Shown here piece by piece: positions 1-9,409 of a stretch of 54,516 nucleotides of DNA. This DNA comes from Burkholderiales bacterium (lineage in GTDB: Bacteria > Pseudomonadota > Gammaproteobacteria > Burkholderiales > Casimicrobiaceae): assembly GCA_025352105.1 (NCBI GenBank), contig JANXUB010000093.1:1-54516 (forward strand), in the 5' to 3' direction. Every line of letters starts with the position of its first letter. Positions within the stretch are counted from its first letter, which is position 1. The notes beneath the pieces were generated by a model, which made no database searches, had not been told where the DNA came from, and saw only the letters and a program-made list of their open reading frames with translations. The translations under genes were made by a program, and so were the position numbers.

Positions 1-1438
<1,438 letters not shown>

Positions 1439-1459
1439 CGGCGCGCAGGCTTGATCACC

Positions 1460-1570
1460 TTTTCGCTTAATGCCCAGTCCTACTAGGGCTACAGCGGAGT
1501 TTCGCTCAATATCGACTTTTGCATAAAACAACGCCTAGCCCCTATACAGGCGCACTTTCAGCAAAAAGCT
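1460..1570. repeat. Two tandem copies of a dispersed hairpin repeat
   Basis: Two imperfect palindromes of one family lie here, at about 1460-1506 and 1515-1570. The core has the form TAGCCCCTAT, a short loop, then a GGGC-like arm and AAAAAGCT. Related copies are found at 6821-6874, 9427-9465, 9493-9541 and 23781-23826, always between genes. Here they separate the 3' ends of pobA and the VOC gene, so a terminator role is possible. Confidence 0.55.
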
Positions 1571-1575
1571 GACTA

Positions 1576-2055
1576 TCAGCCGAGTCGCGCCGCCTCAATC
1601 GCAGCGATGTCGATTTTTCCCATCTCCATCATCGCCTCAAATGACCGCTTGGCCGCCGCCGGATCAGGATCGCTGATCGCGGCCATCAGCGCGCGCGGCG
1701 TGATCTGCCACGACAGACCCCAACGGTCCTTGCACCACCCGCAGGAGCTCGCCTCGCCGCCGTTACCAATGATCGCGTCCCACAAGCGATCCGTCTCCGC
1801 CTGATCGTCGGTCGCGACCTGAAACGAAAACGCCTCGCTGTGCTTGAACATCGGCCCGCCATTCAAGCCGAGACAGGAGATACCCAGCACCGTGAACTCG
1901 ACGGTCAGCACATCGCGTTCCTTGCCCGCAGGATAGTCGCCCGGCGCACGATGCACCGCGCCCACCGCGCTGTCCGGGAACGTCGCCGCGTAGAACGTCG
2001 CAGCATCCAGCGCCGTGCCGTCGTACCAGAGACAGATTGTGTTTTTGCTGGTCAT
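1576..2055 (-). CDS. VOC-superfamily (PhnB/3-dmu-9 3-mt type) protein
   Basis: Small cytoplasmic protein of the vicinal-oxygen-chelate fold, of the subgroup often named PhnB or 3-demethylubiquinone-9 3-methyltransferase domain. Members of this subgroup rarely have a proven function, so none is claimed here. The fold is recognised from the start (NTICLWYDGTALDAATFYA), the central VEFTVLG strand with LNGG, and the typical SSCGWCKDRWGLSWQITP segment near the end. The ATG at 2055 gives 159 residues and a start just before the domain, with GAGAACC upstream; an ATG at 2067 is an alternative. The longer reading up to 2196 adds an Ala/Cys-rich stretch with no family match. It is transcribed toward pobA. 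Confidence 0.8.
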   Translation of the reverse strand: MTSKNTICLWYDGTALDAATFYAATFPDSAVGAVHRAPGDYPAGKERDVLTVEFTVLGISCLGLNGGPMFKHSEAFSFQVATDDQAETDRLWDAIIGNGGEASSCGWCKDRWGLSWQITPRALMAAISDPDPAAAKRSFEAMMEMGKIDIAAIEAARLG

Positions 2056-2166
2056 GGTGGTTCTCATGATTTCGGCGGATGCGTGCGCTGATGGTGAGCA
2101 CACTAGCAAATATCGTACAGCGCAGCACGTCAAAGCGCATGGATGCGCATCATTCTCTGCACGGTC

Positions 2167-2196
2167 TGCGGAGATTAACGCGGCGATTCTCCGCAA
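2167..2196. repeat. 30-bp palindromic repeat, left copy flanking the toxin-antitoxin pair
   Basis: The 30-bp unit has arms TGCGGAGA and TCTCCGCA around a 14-bp centre. An almost identical copy (28 of 30 bases, same orientation) lies at 3320-3349, on the other side of the toxin-antitoxin genes. The two copies bracket a segment of about 1.1 kb, as expected if that segment was inserted as a unit or if both copies belong to a mobile repeat family. Confidence 0.75.
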
Positions 2197-2294
2197 ACAC
2201 GCTTCTCGAAAGCGAGCATCTTTGCAAAAGTTGCCTTAGTTGTACAAGTTACTACAGTTGCACGTTACAATTTAGTCTGCACTTGGAGCCCCTC

Positions 2295-2705
2295 ATGAAT
2301 TCCACCGCCACCCGAATACCCACTTCCGTTGTTCGACAACGCTTCTCGGACGCCCTGGAACAGGCGCAGGACAACGAAGTACACATCGTGCGCGGATCGG
2401 CAGAAAAGGGCAAACCAGTCGCCGTGCTGGTGAGCCATGAACGCTTCAATGCGCTCACCCGACGCGCTGAGCTTGGCGAAAATGCGTTGCGACAGCTCGA
2501 TCAGGAAGCCGCATTGCAGATGAAGACCCATCGCAACGACCCAGCGTTGCTCGCCATGCAGGGCAAGATTCGAGCGGCGCTCGCCGATCTTCGACCCACC
2601 CCGCGCTACACCCTCAAGGAACTGCTGGCACGGGTGCCCGCGGAAGGGCTGCCCATTGATCGCGAGTTCGACGCAGCGCCGCCCGTCGGCAATGAGGCCT
2701 TATGA
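2295..2705 (+). CDS. Antitoxin of a MazEF-type module with a Phd/YefM-like N-terminus
   Basis: 136-residue antitoxin expected to bind DNA at its own promoter and to neutralise the toxin encoded just downstream. Residues 1-50 (TSVVRQRFSDALEQAQ, then VHIVRGSAEKGKPVAVLVS) read like a Phd/YefM DNA-binding region. The C-terminal part (RYTLKELLARVPAEGLP, then DREFDAAPPVGNEAL) looks like the toxin-wrapping tail of MazE/PemI proteins. The ATG at 2295 lies behind TTGGAGCC. The longer upstream reading crosses the flanking palindromic repeat and is unlikely. The stop overlaps the toxin start by four bases (ATGA), so the two are translationally coupled. The pairing is clear; the subfamily of the N-terminal domain is less sure. 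Confidence 0.82.
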   Translation: MNSTATRIPTSVVRQRFSDALEQAQDNEVHIVRGSAEKGKPVAVLVSHERFNALTRRAELGENALRQLDQEAALQMKTHRNDPALLAMQGKIRAALADLRPTPRYTLKELLARVPAEGLPIDREFDAAPPVGNEAL

Positions 2706-3091
2706 CAGGTGGGGCAAGTGTGAGGACCGTAACGAAGGCGCGACCCATTCAAGTTGATCGCGGCGACATTATTGAGTTGACCCTGGACCCGACCGCCGGT
2801 CGTGAACAACGCGGTCGCCGTCGAGCGCTGGTGCTCTCGCCTCGCGAATTCAATCGTATCGCAGGCGTCGTCTTCATCGCACCCATCACCCAGGGCGGCG
2901 ACTACGCACGCGACATGGGATTCACCGTACCCCTTTCCGGCACCGGCCTCGACTCGCAAGGCGTAGTGCTGTGTCACCAGACCACCAGCAAAAACATCAA
3001 CGCACGCGAACCCAGAAAAATCGAACGCGCACCAGACTACATAGTGAACGACGTGTTGGCGCGGGTGCGTGCGGTGCTTGAGGAGAGCTAA
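2702..3091 (+). CDS. MazF/PemK/ChpB-family endoribonuclease toxin
   Basis: 129-residue toxin that should cleave RNA at short specific sites when freed from its antitoxin. The MazF fold is recognised from RGDIIELTLDPTAGREQ followed by GRRRALVLSP near the start, the FIAPITQGG strand in the middle, and the GVVLCHQTTSKNINAREPRKIE block, which carries the family's conserved region after strand 3. The ATG overlaps the antitoxin stop. About 23 residues precede the conserved RGD, somewhat more than usual, so the true start could be slightly later, although the ATGA overlap favours this one. Both genes lie between two 30-bp palindromic repeats, which suggests a mobile cassette. Confidence 0.88.
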   Translation: MTGGASVRTVTKARPIQVDRGDIIELTLDPTAGREQRGRRRALVLSPREFNRIAGVVFIAPITQGGDYARDMGFTVPLSGTGLDSQGVVLCHQTTSKNINAREPRKIERAPDYIVNDVLARVRAVLEES

Positions 3092-3492
3092 GGCGGGTTA
3101 CGCCTGGATGATCCGCTCGCGTGCTTCGTGCGCTCGCCTCACCCGGCAACTTGACTGCACGCCGACCAAAGGGCCGTACCTGAGTCAGTGGATCGGCAAA
3201 ATGTTGCGTGGCATCCAGTATCAGCTCGCCAGCACAGCCTCGTTTTGGTTGATGAACCCGAGCCTGTCCGTGCAGCCAATCAGCCTCCCCTAACGATGCC
3301 TGATATTGGCAAGCATCGATGCGGAGATTAATGCGACGATTCTCCGCAAGAAATGGCCTTCGCGTCCGCCAACTCCGCAGTCTGCAACGATCGTCTAGCA
3401 GTGGGCACATCGCTATGATGATGCTGCAGTCATAGCTACGAGGCGGTCGAAATGCGGTTGGTCTTGCTCAAGAAGAGAGAAAAAGAGGCGAA
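3092..3492. other. Intergenic region with the right-hand cassette repeat
   Basis: No convincing gene lies in these 401 bases. The region contains the right-hand 30-bp palindrome at 3320-3349. Short open frames on both strands lack ribosome sites and family features. The last 60 bases must hold the promoter and ribosome site (AGAGGCGAA) for the large gene that starts at 3493. I see no confident -35/-10 pair. Confidence 0.5.
3320..3349. repeat. 30-bp palindromic repeat, right copy
   Basis: Same orientation and arms (TGCGGAGA/TCTCCGCA) as the copy at 2167-2196, differing at two central positions. It lies about 230 bp downstream of the toxin stop. Confidence 0.75.
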
Positions 3493-6400
3493 ATGAACAG
3501 TGATCGAATCGGCTCGACCTGGAAAAAGTGGGACCTGCATGTCCATACGCCTTCATCGGTCGTTCACAACTATAAGGGAACGGAGGACGAGGCGTGGGAG
3601 GCGTTCCTGCTTGACCTTGAAGCCCTGCCAGCGGACTTCAAGGTCATTGGCATCAACGACTACATTTTCATTGATGGCTACGAGCGGGCTCGCAAGGCCA
3701 AGGCCGAGCAGGGTCGGCTCAAGAACATCGACCTCTTGCTGCCCGTGATCGAGTTGCGCCTGGACAAGTTCGCGGGAGTGGTCAAAAAGGAAAAGGACGG
3801 CTCCTACTCGCAGTCCGGCTGGAACCGCATCAACCTGCACGTCATCTTCGACGCGATGGATCCCGCGGTCATCCAGCAGCAGTTCCTCAATTCGCTGACT
3901 CCCAGCTATCAACTGATCCCCGACTCCAGCGACTGGAAAGGCAAGTGGAAAGGCGTCATCACTCGCGACAGCCTGACTGAGCTCGGACAGATGATCGTGG
4001 ACGCGGCGCCGGTCGAAAAGAAGGGGGACTACGCGCCTCACCTACAGGAGGGCTTCAACAATCTGTGCGTGAGCTTGGAGAAAGTCGTCGAGGCTCTCGA
4101 CAAGCACTACTTCGCTGGCAAATTCTTGATCGCGGTCGGTAAGACCGAGTGGGACAACCTCAAATGGGATGACCAGTCTATCGCTGAGAAGCGCAACATC
4201 ATCAACCAGGCCGACTTGGTCTTCACGGCCGCTGCCAACCCCGCGGCCTACGATGCCGCGAGAAAAAAGCTTTCGGACTCCAACGTCAAGGCCACGCTGC
4301 TCGACTGCTCCGATGCCCACGCCCTGAGCGGCTCCGGTGACAAGGACCGCGTCGGCAACTGCTTCACTTGGATTAAGGCTGATCCCACGTTCGATGGGCT
4401 CGTCCAGGCCATCACTGAATTTGAAAGCCGCGTGTTCATCGGCGATACCCCACCGAAGCGGCTGCTGGTCGAGGCCAATCGCACCAAGTACGCTTCAAAA
4501 ATCCGCATCAGCCGCAAACCCGGCTCCACCCTAGCCGACCCGTGGTTCAACGTTGATTTGCCGCTGAGCTACGACTTGGTCGCCATCATCGGCAACAAGG
4601 GCAGCGGCAAGAGCGCCATGGCCGACATTGCCGCGCTTGCTGGCGACACCAAGAACTTCAAGAGCTTCTCGTTTCTCAACGACAAGCGCTTCCGCAATCC
4701 GAGGAACAAGCTCGCGCAGCACTTCATCGGCGCACTGGGCTGGCACGACAGCACGGAATCCGAGCGGCAGCTCGACCAAGACCCACCAGAGACGAGCGTG
4801 GAACGGGTCAAGTATTTGCCGCAAAGCTATCTAGAGACGCTTTGCAACGAGCTCGGCGACGGCGGTTCGGCGACGTTCGACACCGAGCTACGCAAGATCA
4901 TCTACACGCACGTCCCTGAAGAGGCGCGCTTGGGCTATAGCTCCATGGACGATCTGCTCAATTTCAAGGTCGCCGAAATCGACAGCGCGCGCGGGCAGGT
5001 GATTAAAGAAATTTCGAAGGCCAACGCCGAGATTTTGCAAACAGAGCGTCGCCTCACGCCAGAGTTCAAGCAGTCATTACAAGAGCACCTTGATACCAAA
5101 GTCGCCGAGTTGACTTCCCTCGAAAGCTCCAAACCCGCCCAGGTTGAAGACCCCACGGCTTCGGATGCCGCTCAGGAAGAGTCGAAGGCTGCGACCGAGA
5201 AAATTCAAGGGCTCGAAGACGAACTCAAAAAGCTGCGGGATGAGGAAAAGCAGCTCCGAGACACGAAAGCCGCAGACGCAAAGCGCCAAGCTGTGCTGAG
5301 CCGCATCGCCCAGGCCATCGCCAACCACAAGAAGTTTCACGACCTGTTCGTCGCCGAGTTCACCCCCATGCTGGCCGAGGCGGGCGCGGACTTGAAGGCA
5401 TCCGAGTTGGTGGAGCTGAAGATCGACACCACAAAGATCGAGGCGCTGAGCAAGGCGGCGAAGGACTCGATTGCGACCGTTGACGCAGCGCTGACCAACC
5501 AAGAACCTACGGGCCTCAGTAAGCGGCGCGAGATGGCCGAAGCCGCAATGGCGGACATCAAGAGCAAACTCGGCGAGAAGCAGCGTCTGTTCATCATCTT
5601 CAAGGACCAGGTCGCCAAGTGGGAGAGCGCCAAGGAAGATCTGGTGGGCAGCAAAGACAAGGCCCAATCGATTGAATGGTTCAAGGCAGAGATCGCGTCG
5701 CTGGCCGTGCTTCCCGCCAAGCTTGCCGAGCTGCGCGCAGGCCGAGTGGAGCTGGCCAAGACCGTGCATGAGCAACTCGGCAAAACGGTCGAAGAATATC
5801 GCCGCCTGTACGAGCCCGTGCAGGCGTTCGTCAAGGCCGCCGCCCAAATGGACATGCATTTGCCGTTGGACTTCGACGTGCGCATCGAAGAGTCGAAATT
5901 CCAAGAGCAGTTCTTCCCCCGCATCAATCGCCAGTCGCGCGGGAGCTTTTCCGGGGTAGACGAAAGTGACCAACTCATGCGCAGCCTGTTGAAGGAGGTC
6001 AACTTCGCGGACGTGGATTCCACGCTGAAATTCCTCGACACCATCGACGACATGCTGCATTTCGACCGTCGCGAGTCCGGCACCGCCCGCGAGACCAAGA
6101 TCAGCGATCAGCTTCGCAAAGGCGGTGACCCTCAGGACATCTTCGACTATCTCTACGGCATGAGCTATCTCGCGCCCAGGTATTCGCTCACGTTCGACCA
6201 ACAGGAGATCAGCCAGCTTTCACCAGGCGAGCGCGGATTGCTATTGCTCGTGTTCTACCTGCTGGTGGACAAGGACGACATCCCGATCATCATCGACCAG
6301 CCCGAAGAAAACCTCGATAACCAGACCATCTTCAAAGTGCTGGTCAAGTGCATCAAGGCGGCCAAGCAGCGTCGCCAAGTCATCATGGCGACTCACAACC

Positions 6401-6582
6401 CCAACCTTGCAGTAGTGTGCGACGCCGAGCAGATCATCTGCGCGACATGCGACAAGGCGACGAACACCTTCAACTACGTCTCGGGTGGCATCGAGTCGCC
6501 TGCAATCAAGGCCTCGGTCATTGAGATTCTCGAAGGCACCGAGCCTGCTTTCAAAAATCGAAAGCAGAAGTACGGTTTATGA
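3493..6582 (+). CDS. PHP-domain/SMC-like ATPase of the TrlF type, putative defence protein
   Basis: A 1029-residue protein joining an N-terminal PHP-type metal-dependent phosphoesterase to an SMC/Rad50-like ABC ATPase. The PHP part shows DLHVHT at residues 14-19 and CSDAH at 272-276, the histidine and aspartate ligands expected for a metal centre. The ATPase halves are split by a long charged coiled coil (roughly 490-800): Walker A GNKGSGKS at 367-374, ABC signature LSPGE at 909-913, Walker B IPIIIDQPEENLD at 930-942, and an H-loop histidine at 968. All catalytic motifs are intact. Proteins of this architecture are annotated as TrlF-family ATPases and resemble nuclease-ATPase defence proteins; the substrate is not known. 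It is a single gene with no partner, next to a toxin-antitoxin pair, which fits an accessory island. The ATG has AGAGGCGAA upstream. Confidence 0.85.
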   Translation: MNSDRIGSTWKKWDLHVHTPSSVVHNYKGTEDEAWEAFLLDLEALPADFKVIGINDYIFIDGYERARKAKAEQGRLKNIDLLLPVIELRLDKFAGVVKKEKDGSYSQSGWNRINLHVIFDAMDPAVIQQQFLNSLTPSYQLIPDSSDWKGKWKGVITRDSLTELGQMIVDAAPVEKKGDYAPHLQEGFNNLCVSLEKVVEALDKHYFAGKFLIAVGKTEWDNLKWDDQSIAEKRNIINQADLVFTAAANPAAYDAARKKLSDSNVKATLLDCSDAHALSGSGDKDRVGNCFTWIKADPTFDGLVQAITEFESRVFIGDTPPKRLLVEANRTKYASKIRISRKPGSTLADPWFNVDLPLSYDLVAIIGNKGSGKSAMADIAALAGDTKNFKSFSFLNDKRFRNPRNKLAQHFIGALGWHDSTESERQLDQDPPETSVERVKYLPQSYLETLCNELGDGGSATFDTELRKIIYTHVPEEARLGYSSMDDLLNFKVAEIDSARGQVIKEISKANAEILQTERRLTPEFKQSLQEHLDTKVAELTSLESSKPAQVEDPTASDAAQEESKAATEKIQGLEDELKKLRDEEKQLRDTKAADAKRQAVLSRIAQAIANHKKFHDLFVAEFTPMLAEAGADLKASELVELKIDTTKIEALSKAAKDSIATVDAALTNQEPTGLSKRREMAEAAMADIKSKLGEKQRLFIIFKDQVAKWESAKEDLVGSKDKAQSIEWFKAEIASLAVLPAKLAELRAGRVELAKTVHEQLGKTVEEYRRLYEPVQAFVKAAAQMDMHLPLDFDVRIEESKFQEQFFPRINRQSRGSFSGVDESDQLMRSLLKEVNFADVDSTLKFLDTIDDMLHFDRRESGTARETKISDQLRKGGDPQDIFDYLYGMSYLAPRYSLTFDQQEISQLSPGERGLLLLVFYLLVDKDDIPIIIDQPEENLDNQTIFKVLVKCIKAAKQRRQVIMATHNPNLAVVCDAEQIICATCDKATNTFNYVSGGIESPAIKASVIEILEGTEPAFKNRKQKYGL

Positions 6583-7043
6583 CCGGTTTCGATTCCGCGC
6601 TTGCCAGCGTAAATTCGAACCCATCGGCGAACGTACAAAAATTCGCTGCCATTTGACATCGGGGGCGTGAGGTTTGCGCGTGCGTTGTGCTTCATCTGCA
6701 CGATGGCAGGGCGGCTAGCTTTCTGCTCGAAACGAAAGAAAACCGCGTCCACGCGGCAGCAGCTTTCCCGCGCATCCACCATTTCATAGAGGCTAGACCG
6801 CGATTTACCGAAAAGTCGGATTTTGCCTAAAACGCCTTTCAGCCCCTATGCAATAAGGGCAAGACGAAAAAGCTGCTATGTGCAAAAACCGTTGCCGTCG
6901 CTGTGCCACCTGAGGGACAGTCTTGAAGCAGCGCTGCAAGTCAAACCCTCCGCCCCTCCTCTGCATGCGAACAACGCTGCGCCCAGGCTGCGCGGTTCTT
7001 TATCATCAGCTGCGAATACCTAACTGATCCAGAGCAGACCCTC
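6583..7043. other. Non-coding gap with one dispersed hairpin repeat
   Basis: No gene is supported in these 461 bases. The only structure is one copy of the dispersed repeat at 6821-6874, where GCCCCTAT pairs imperfectly with ATAAGGGC and AAAAAGCT follows. Small open frames on either strand look like chance. Confidence 0.5.
6821..6874. repeat. Dispersed imperfect hairpin repeat
   Basis: One member of the family described at 1460-1570. The central hairpin is GCCCCTAT/ATAAGGGC with a GCA loop, flanked by TTTTGCC on the left and GAAAAAGCTGCTA on the right. Confidence 0.55.
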
Positions 7044-7591
7044 ATGACGCAACTACCCATCATCGATTTGCGTGCGCCGCAGCGCGAGATTGCGCAGCAG
7101 ATCGCGGATGCGTGCAAGGCGCATGGTTTTTTCTATGTGATTGGTCACGAGGTTGACGAGTCGCTGGCGCTTCGGCTGGAGTGGCTGAGTCACCAGTTCT
7201 TTGCGCTGCCGTAGGTGACCAAAGCAACCAAGGCGCGGTATGCGATGGCGCTGGGTGGGCAGGCTTGGCGCGGCTGGTTTCCGCTGGGGGGCGAGTTGAC
7301 GTCCGGTCGGCCTGACTGGAAGGAGGGGTTGTACCTTGGCACCGAGCTGCCGGATGAGCATCCGCGCGTGAAAGCGAGCGTGCCGCTGCATGGCGCGAAC
7401 CTGACGCCCGGGGACGATGTGCTGCCGGACTTTCGGCGCACGGTGCTTGAGTACATCGATCAGGTGACGCGGCTGGGGCATCGCGTGCTCGCGGCGATTG
7501 CTGCGTCGTTGGGGCTTGCGCCGGATTATTTTGCCCTTCGTTACACCGGGTACACGGCCGATCCGCTGATTCTGTTTCGCATTTTTCGCTC

Positions 7592-7734
7592 GGGCGCTTC
7601 TAGAAATTCATTTTTCGGGATGAAATTCAAGGCGCACGGCGCGCAGCAACCGGAATGTACGCCCTGGTACATGAGGATTGCGAGCACCGGGCAACGCGGC
7701 AGTTCGCCCGAACAACGAATTTATAGAGGTGCCC
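7592..7734. mobile_element. MITE-like element with 28-bp terminal inverted repeats
   Basis: The ends 7592-7619 and 7707-7734 are inverted repeats that match at 23 of 28 positions, both beginning GGGC and ending TTCGGG. The interior continues to fold, with a central TGTAC/GTACA hairpin. It has no coding capacity of its own. The host oxygenase frame is interrupted between FRIF and YPSRP by 147 bases, a multiple of three, so the frame stays open across the insertion. No clear target duplication is visible. Confidence 0.72.
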
Positions 7735-7846
7735 CGTACCCGAGCCGCCCGGTGCCGGACGACATGGGCGCGCCGAATGGCGTGGGCGAGCACACGGACG
7801 ATGGCCTGCTGACGTTGCTGCGACAGGATGCGGCGCGCCACCAACG

Positions 7847-7870
7847 CTTCGACGAGCTCAGCGCGAACGG
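7847..7870 (+). repeat. Short dispersed repeat, cttcgacgagctcag type
   Basis: The 24-bp motif starts CTTCGACGAGCTCAG and ends GCGAACGG. Related copies lie at 9583-9606 (reverse orientation) and 9652-9674. Here it forms the 3' end of the broken oxygenase frame and so marks the truncation point. Confidence 0.65.
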
Positions 7871-7965
7871 TGTGAAGTAAACAGTATTGGGACTGAAGCG
7901 CCGCCCGTGCCCGCGCCCTTCGTGTGCGACATCGGCGACATGCTGTTCTGCTGCTTCACGCGGAG

Positions 7966-8030
7966 TGAATGATTTAATTTACACATTAACTGTAAACTTT
8001 TCTTGACAGTCGGCATCGTCTTCGTACAAT
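7966..8030 (+). promoter_or_regulatory. hemA promoter with overlapping PpsR/CrtJ boxes
   Basis: A sigma70-type promoter TTGACA (8003-8008), 16-bp spacer, TACAAT (8025-8030) lies 66 bp before the hemA ATG. A perfect TGT-N12-ACA box occupies 7991-8008 and covers the -35 hexamer. A second box with one mismatch (TGA-N12-ACA) lies at 7966-7983, leaving a 7-bp gap. Paired boxes of this form are the known binding sites of PpsR/CrtJ, so aerobic or light repression of hemA by the window's own PpsR is a direct inference. Confidence 0.75.
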
Positions 8031-8096
8031 GCTTCGAAAGGCGTCCCCCTGACCAATCAGGCATAAAGACGTCGCAGCAAAGGTAGGGTGATCGCG

Positions 8097-9353
8097 ATGC
8101 CACAGACTTTGGACTACAACGGGCAATTTGGTGAACGGCTGGCAGCGCTAAAGCGCGAGGGTCGTTACCGCGTTTTCACCGAGTTGGTGCGGCCTGCGGG
8201 CGAGTTTCCGCGCGTGCGCTGGCATTCCGAGAGCGGCAGCCGTCAGGTCGTCGTCTGGTGTTCCAACGATTATCTGGGCATGGGGCATCACCCGAGCGTG
8301 CGTCGCGGCATGCGGGCTGCCATTGATGAGGGCGCGACGGGCGCGGGCGGCACGCGAAACATCGGCGGCACCAACAGCCGCCATATTGAGCTGGAGCGCT
8401 TGCTGGCCCAGCTGCATGGCAAAGAGGCGGCGCTGACGTTTGCATCGGGATACACAGCCAATCTGGCCTGCCTGTCGGTGCTAGGGTCGATCCTGCCGAA
8501 CACGGTGATCCTGTCCGACGGCGACAACCACAATTCGATGATTGAAGGCATCCGCCGCTCAGGCGCGGACAAGCTGGTCTTCAAACACAACTGCATGAAG
8601 GATCTGGAGGCAAAGCTCGCCGCCATTCCACCGGGTCAGCCGAAGCTGATCGCGTTCGAAAGCGTGTACTCGATGAGCGGCAATATCTCGCCCATCGGCA
8701 AAGTCGTCGAGCTGGCCAAGCGCTACAACGCGTTGACATATATCGACGAAGTTCACGCGGTGGGCATGTACGGCGCGAAGGGCGGCGGCGTGGCCGAAGA
8801 GCTGGGCTTCGCCGATCAAATTGACGTGATTCAGGGCACGCTCGGCAAGGCTTACGGCGTGCAGGGCGGCTACGTCACCGGGCGCGCTGAAGCGGTGGAT
8901 TGCATCCGCAGTTTTGGTGCGGCGTTTATCTTTTCGACCTCGCTCGCGCCGGTGCTGGCTGCTGGCGCGATTGCCAGCGTTTCGCACTTGATGAATTCGC
9001 AGGTTGAGCGGCTGGCGCAGCGGGATCGTGTGGCTCGCGTCAAGCGTTTGCTGACGGCGGCAGGCATTCCCGTCATGCCAAGCGTGAGTCACATCGTGCC
9101 GGTGCTGATTGGTGACGCGGTAAAGGCCAAGCGCCTGTCCGACCATCTGCTCACGCGCCATGGAATTTACCTGCAACCGATCAATTATCCGACGGTGCCG
9201 ATTGGTACAGAGCGACTGCGTATTACGCCCGGCCCACTGCACACGGACCCGATGATTGACGATCTGGTGACCGCGCTGGTCGCGTCGTTCCAGACGCTTG
9301 ATCTGCCGTTGGTGCACACGAGCCAGCGGGAGCGCTTCGCGGTTGCTGCGTAG
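8097..9353 (+). CDS. hemA: 5-aminolevulinate synthase
   Basis: PLP enzyme that condenses glycine with succinyl-CoA to 5-aminolevulinate, the first step of tetrapyrrole synthesis by the Shemin route. Most betaproteobacteria use the C5 route instead, so this enzyme is typical of phototrophic members. The 418 residues cover the alpha-oxoamine synthase fold: WCSNDYLGMG near the start, GTGAGGTRNIGGT for substrate binding, YIDEVHAVGMYG for the PLP aspartate and histidine, and K251 in GTLGKAYG as the Schiff-base lysine. The ATG at 8097 has AGGTAGGG (8081-8088) at good distance; a GTG at 8088 overlaps that site and is not used. The gene stands alone between its PpsR-box promoter and a strong terminator. 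Confidence 0.96.
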   Translation: MPQTLDYNGQFGERLAALKREGRYRVFTELVRPAGEFPRVRWHSESGSRQVVVWCSNDYLGMGHHPSVRRGMRAAIDEGATGAGGTRNIGGTNSRHIELERLLAQLHGKEAALTFASGYTANLACLSVLGSILPNTVILSDGDNHNSMIEGIRRSGADKLVFKHNCMKDLEAKLAAIPPGQPKLIAFESVYSMSGNISPIGKVVELAKRYNALTYIDEVHAVGMYGAKGGGVAEELGFADQIDVIQGTLGKAYGVQGGYVTGRAEAVDCIRSFGAAFIFSTSLAPVLAAGAIASVSHLMNSQVERLAQRDRVARVKRLLTAAGIPVMPSVSHIVPVLIGDAVKAKRLSDHLLTRHGIYLQPINYPTVPIGTERLRITPGPLHTDPMIDDLVTALVASFQTLDLPLVHTSQRERFAVAA

Positions 9354-9380
9354 CTTCTCCAGGGGTGGCGTCAGGCGAAA

Positions 9381-9409
9381 AGCCGGGCTCGTTTGAGTCC
9401 GGCTTTTTT
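9381..9409 (+). terminator. Rho-independent terminator after hemA
   Basis: AGCCGG (9381-9386) and CCGGCT (9399-9404) form a stem with a 12-base loop, followed by a run of T. It lies about 27 bp after the hemA stop. Confidence 0.88.

Larger units (their letters stand above)
7044..7880 (+). pseudogene. Broken isopenicillin-N-synthase-like 2OG-Fe(II) dioxygenase
   Basis: Remains of a non-heme iron oxygenase of the isopenicillin N synthase family. The ATG at 7044 opens a frame with the typical N-terminus (LPIIDLRAPQREIAQQIADA, then GFFYVIGHEV), which is stopped by an in-frame TAG at 7212-7214 and continues at once in the same frame. Further on, the reading LILFRIF is separated from YPSRPVPDD by an in-frame 147-bp insertion (7590-7736) that holds a MITE-like element. 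The HTDDG iron-binding histidine and aspartate survive, but the frame ends soon after LLTLLRQD inside a cttcgacgagctcag-type repeat, so the C-terminal third with the second iron histidine is missing. Three separate lesions make a working product very unlikely. Confidence 0.85.

Noticed and set aside
5077..6201. Long minus-strand open frame inside the large ATPase gene
   Set aside because: It is a shadow of the plus-strand gene, has no family features, and the plus-strand product shows all conserved motifs.
7215..7880. Intact oxygenase starting at GTG 7215
   Set aside because: The conserved N-terminus lies upstream of the in-frame TAG, the C-terminal third is missing and an insertion splits the core.
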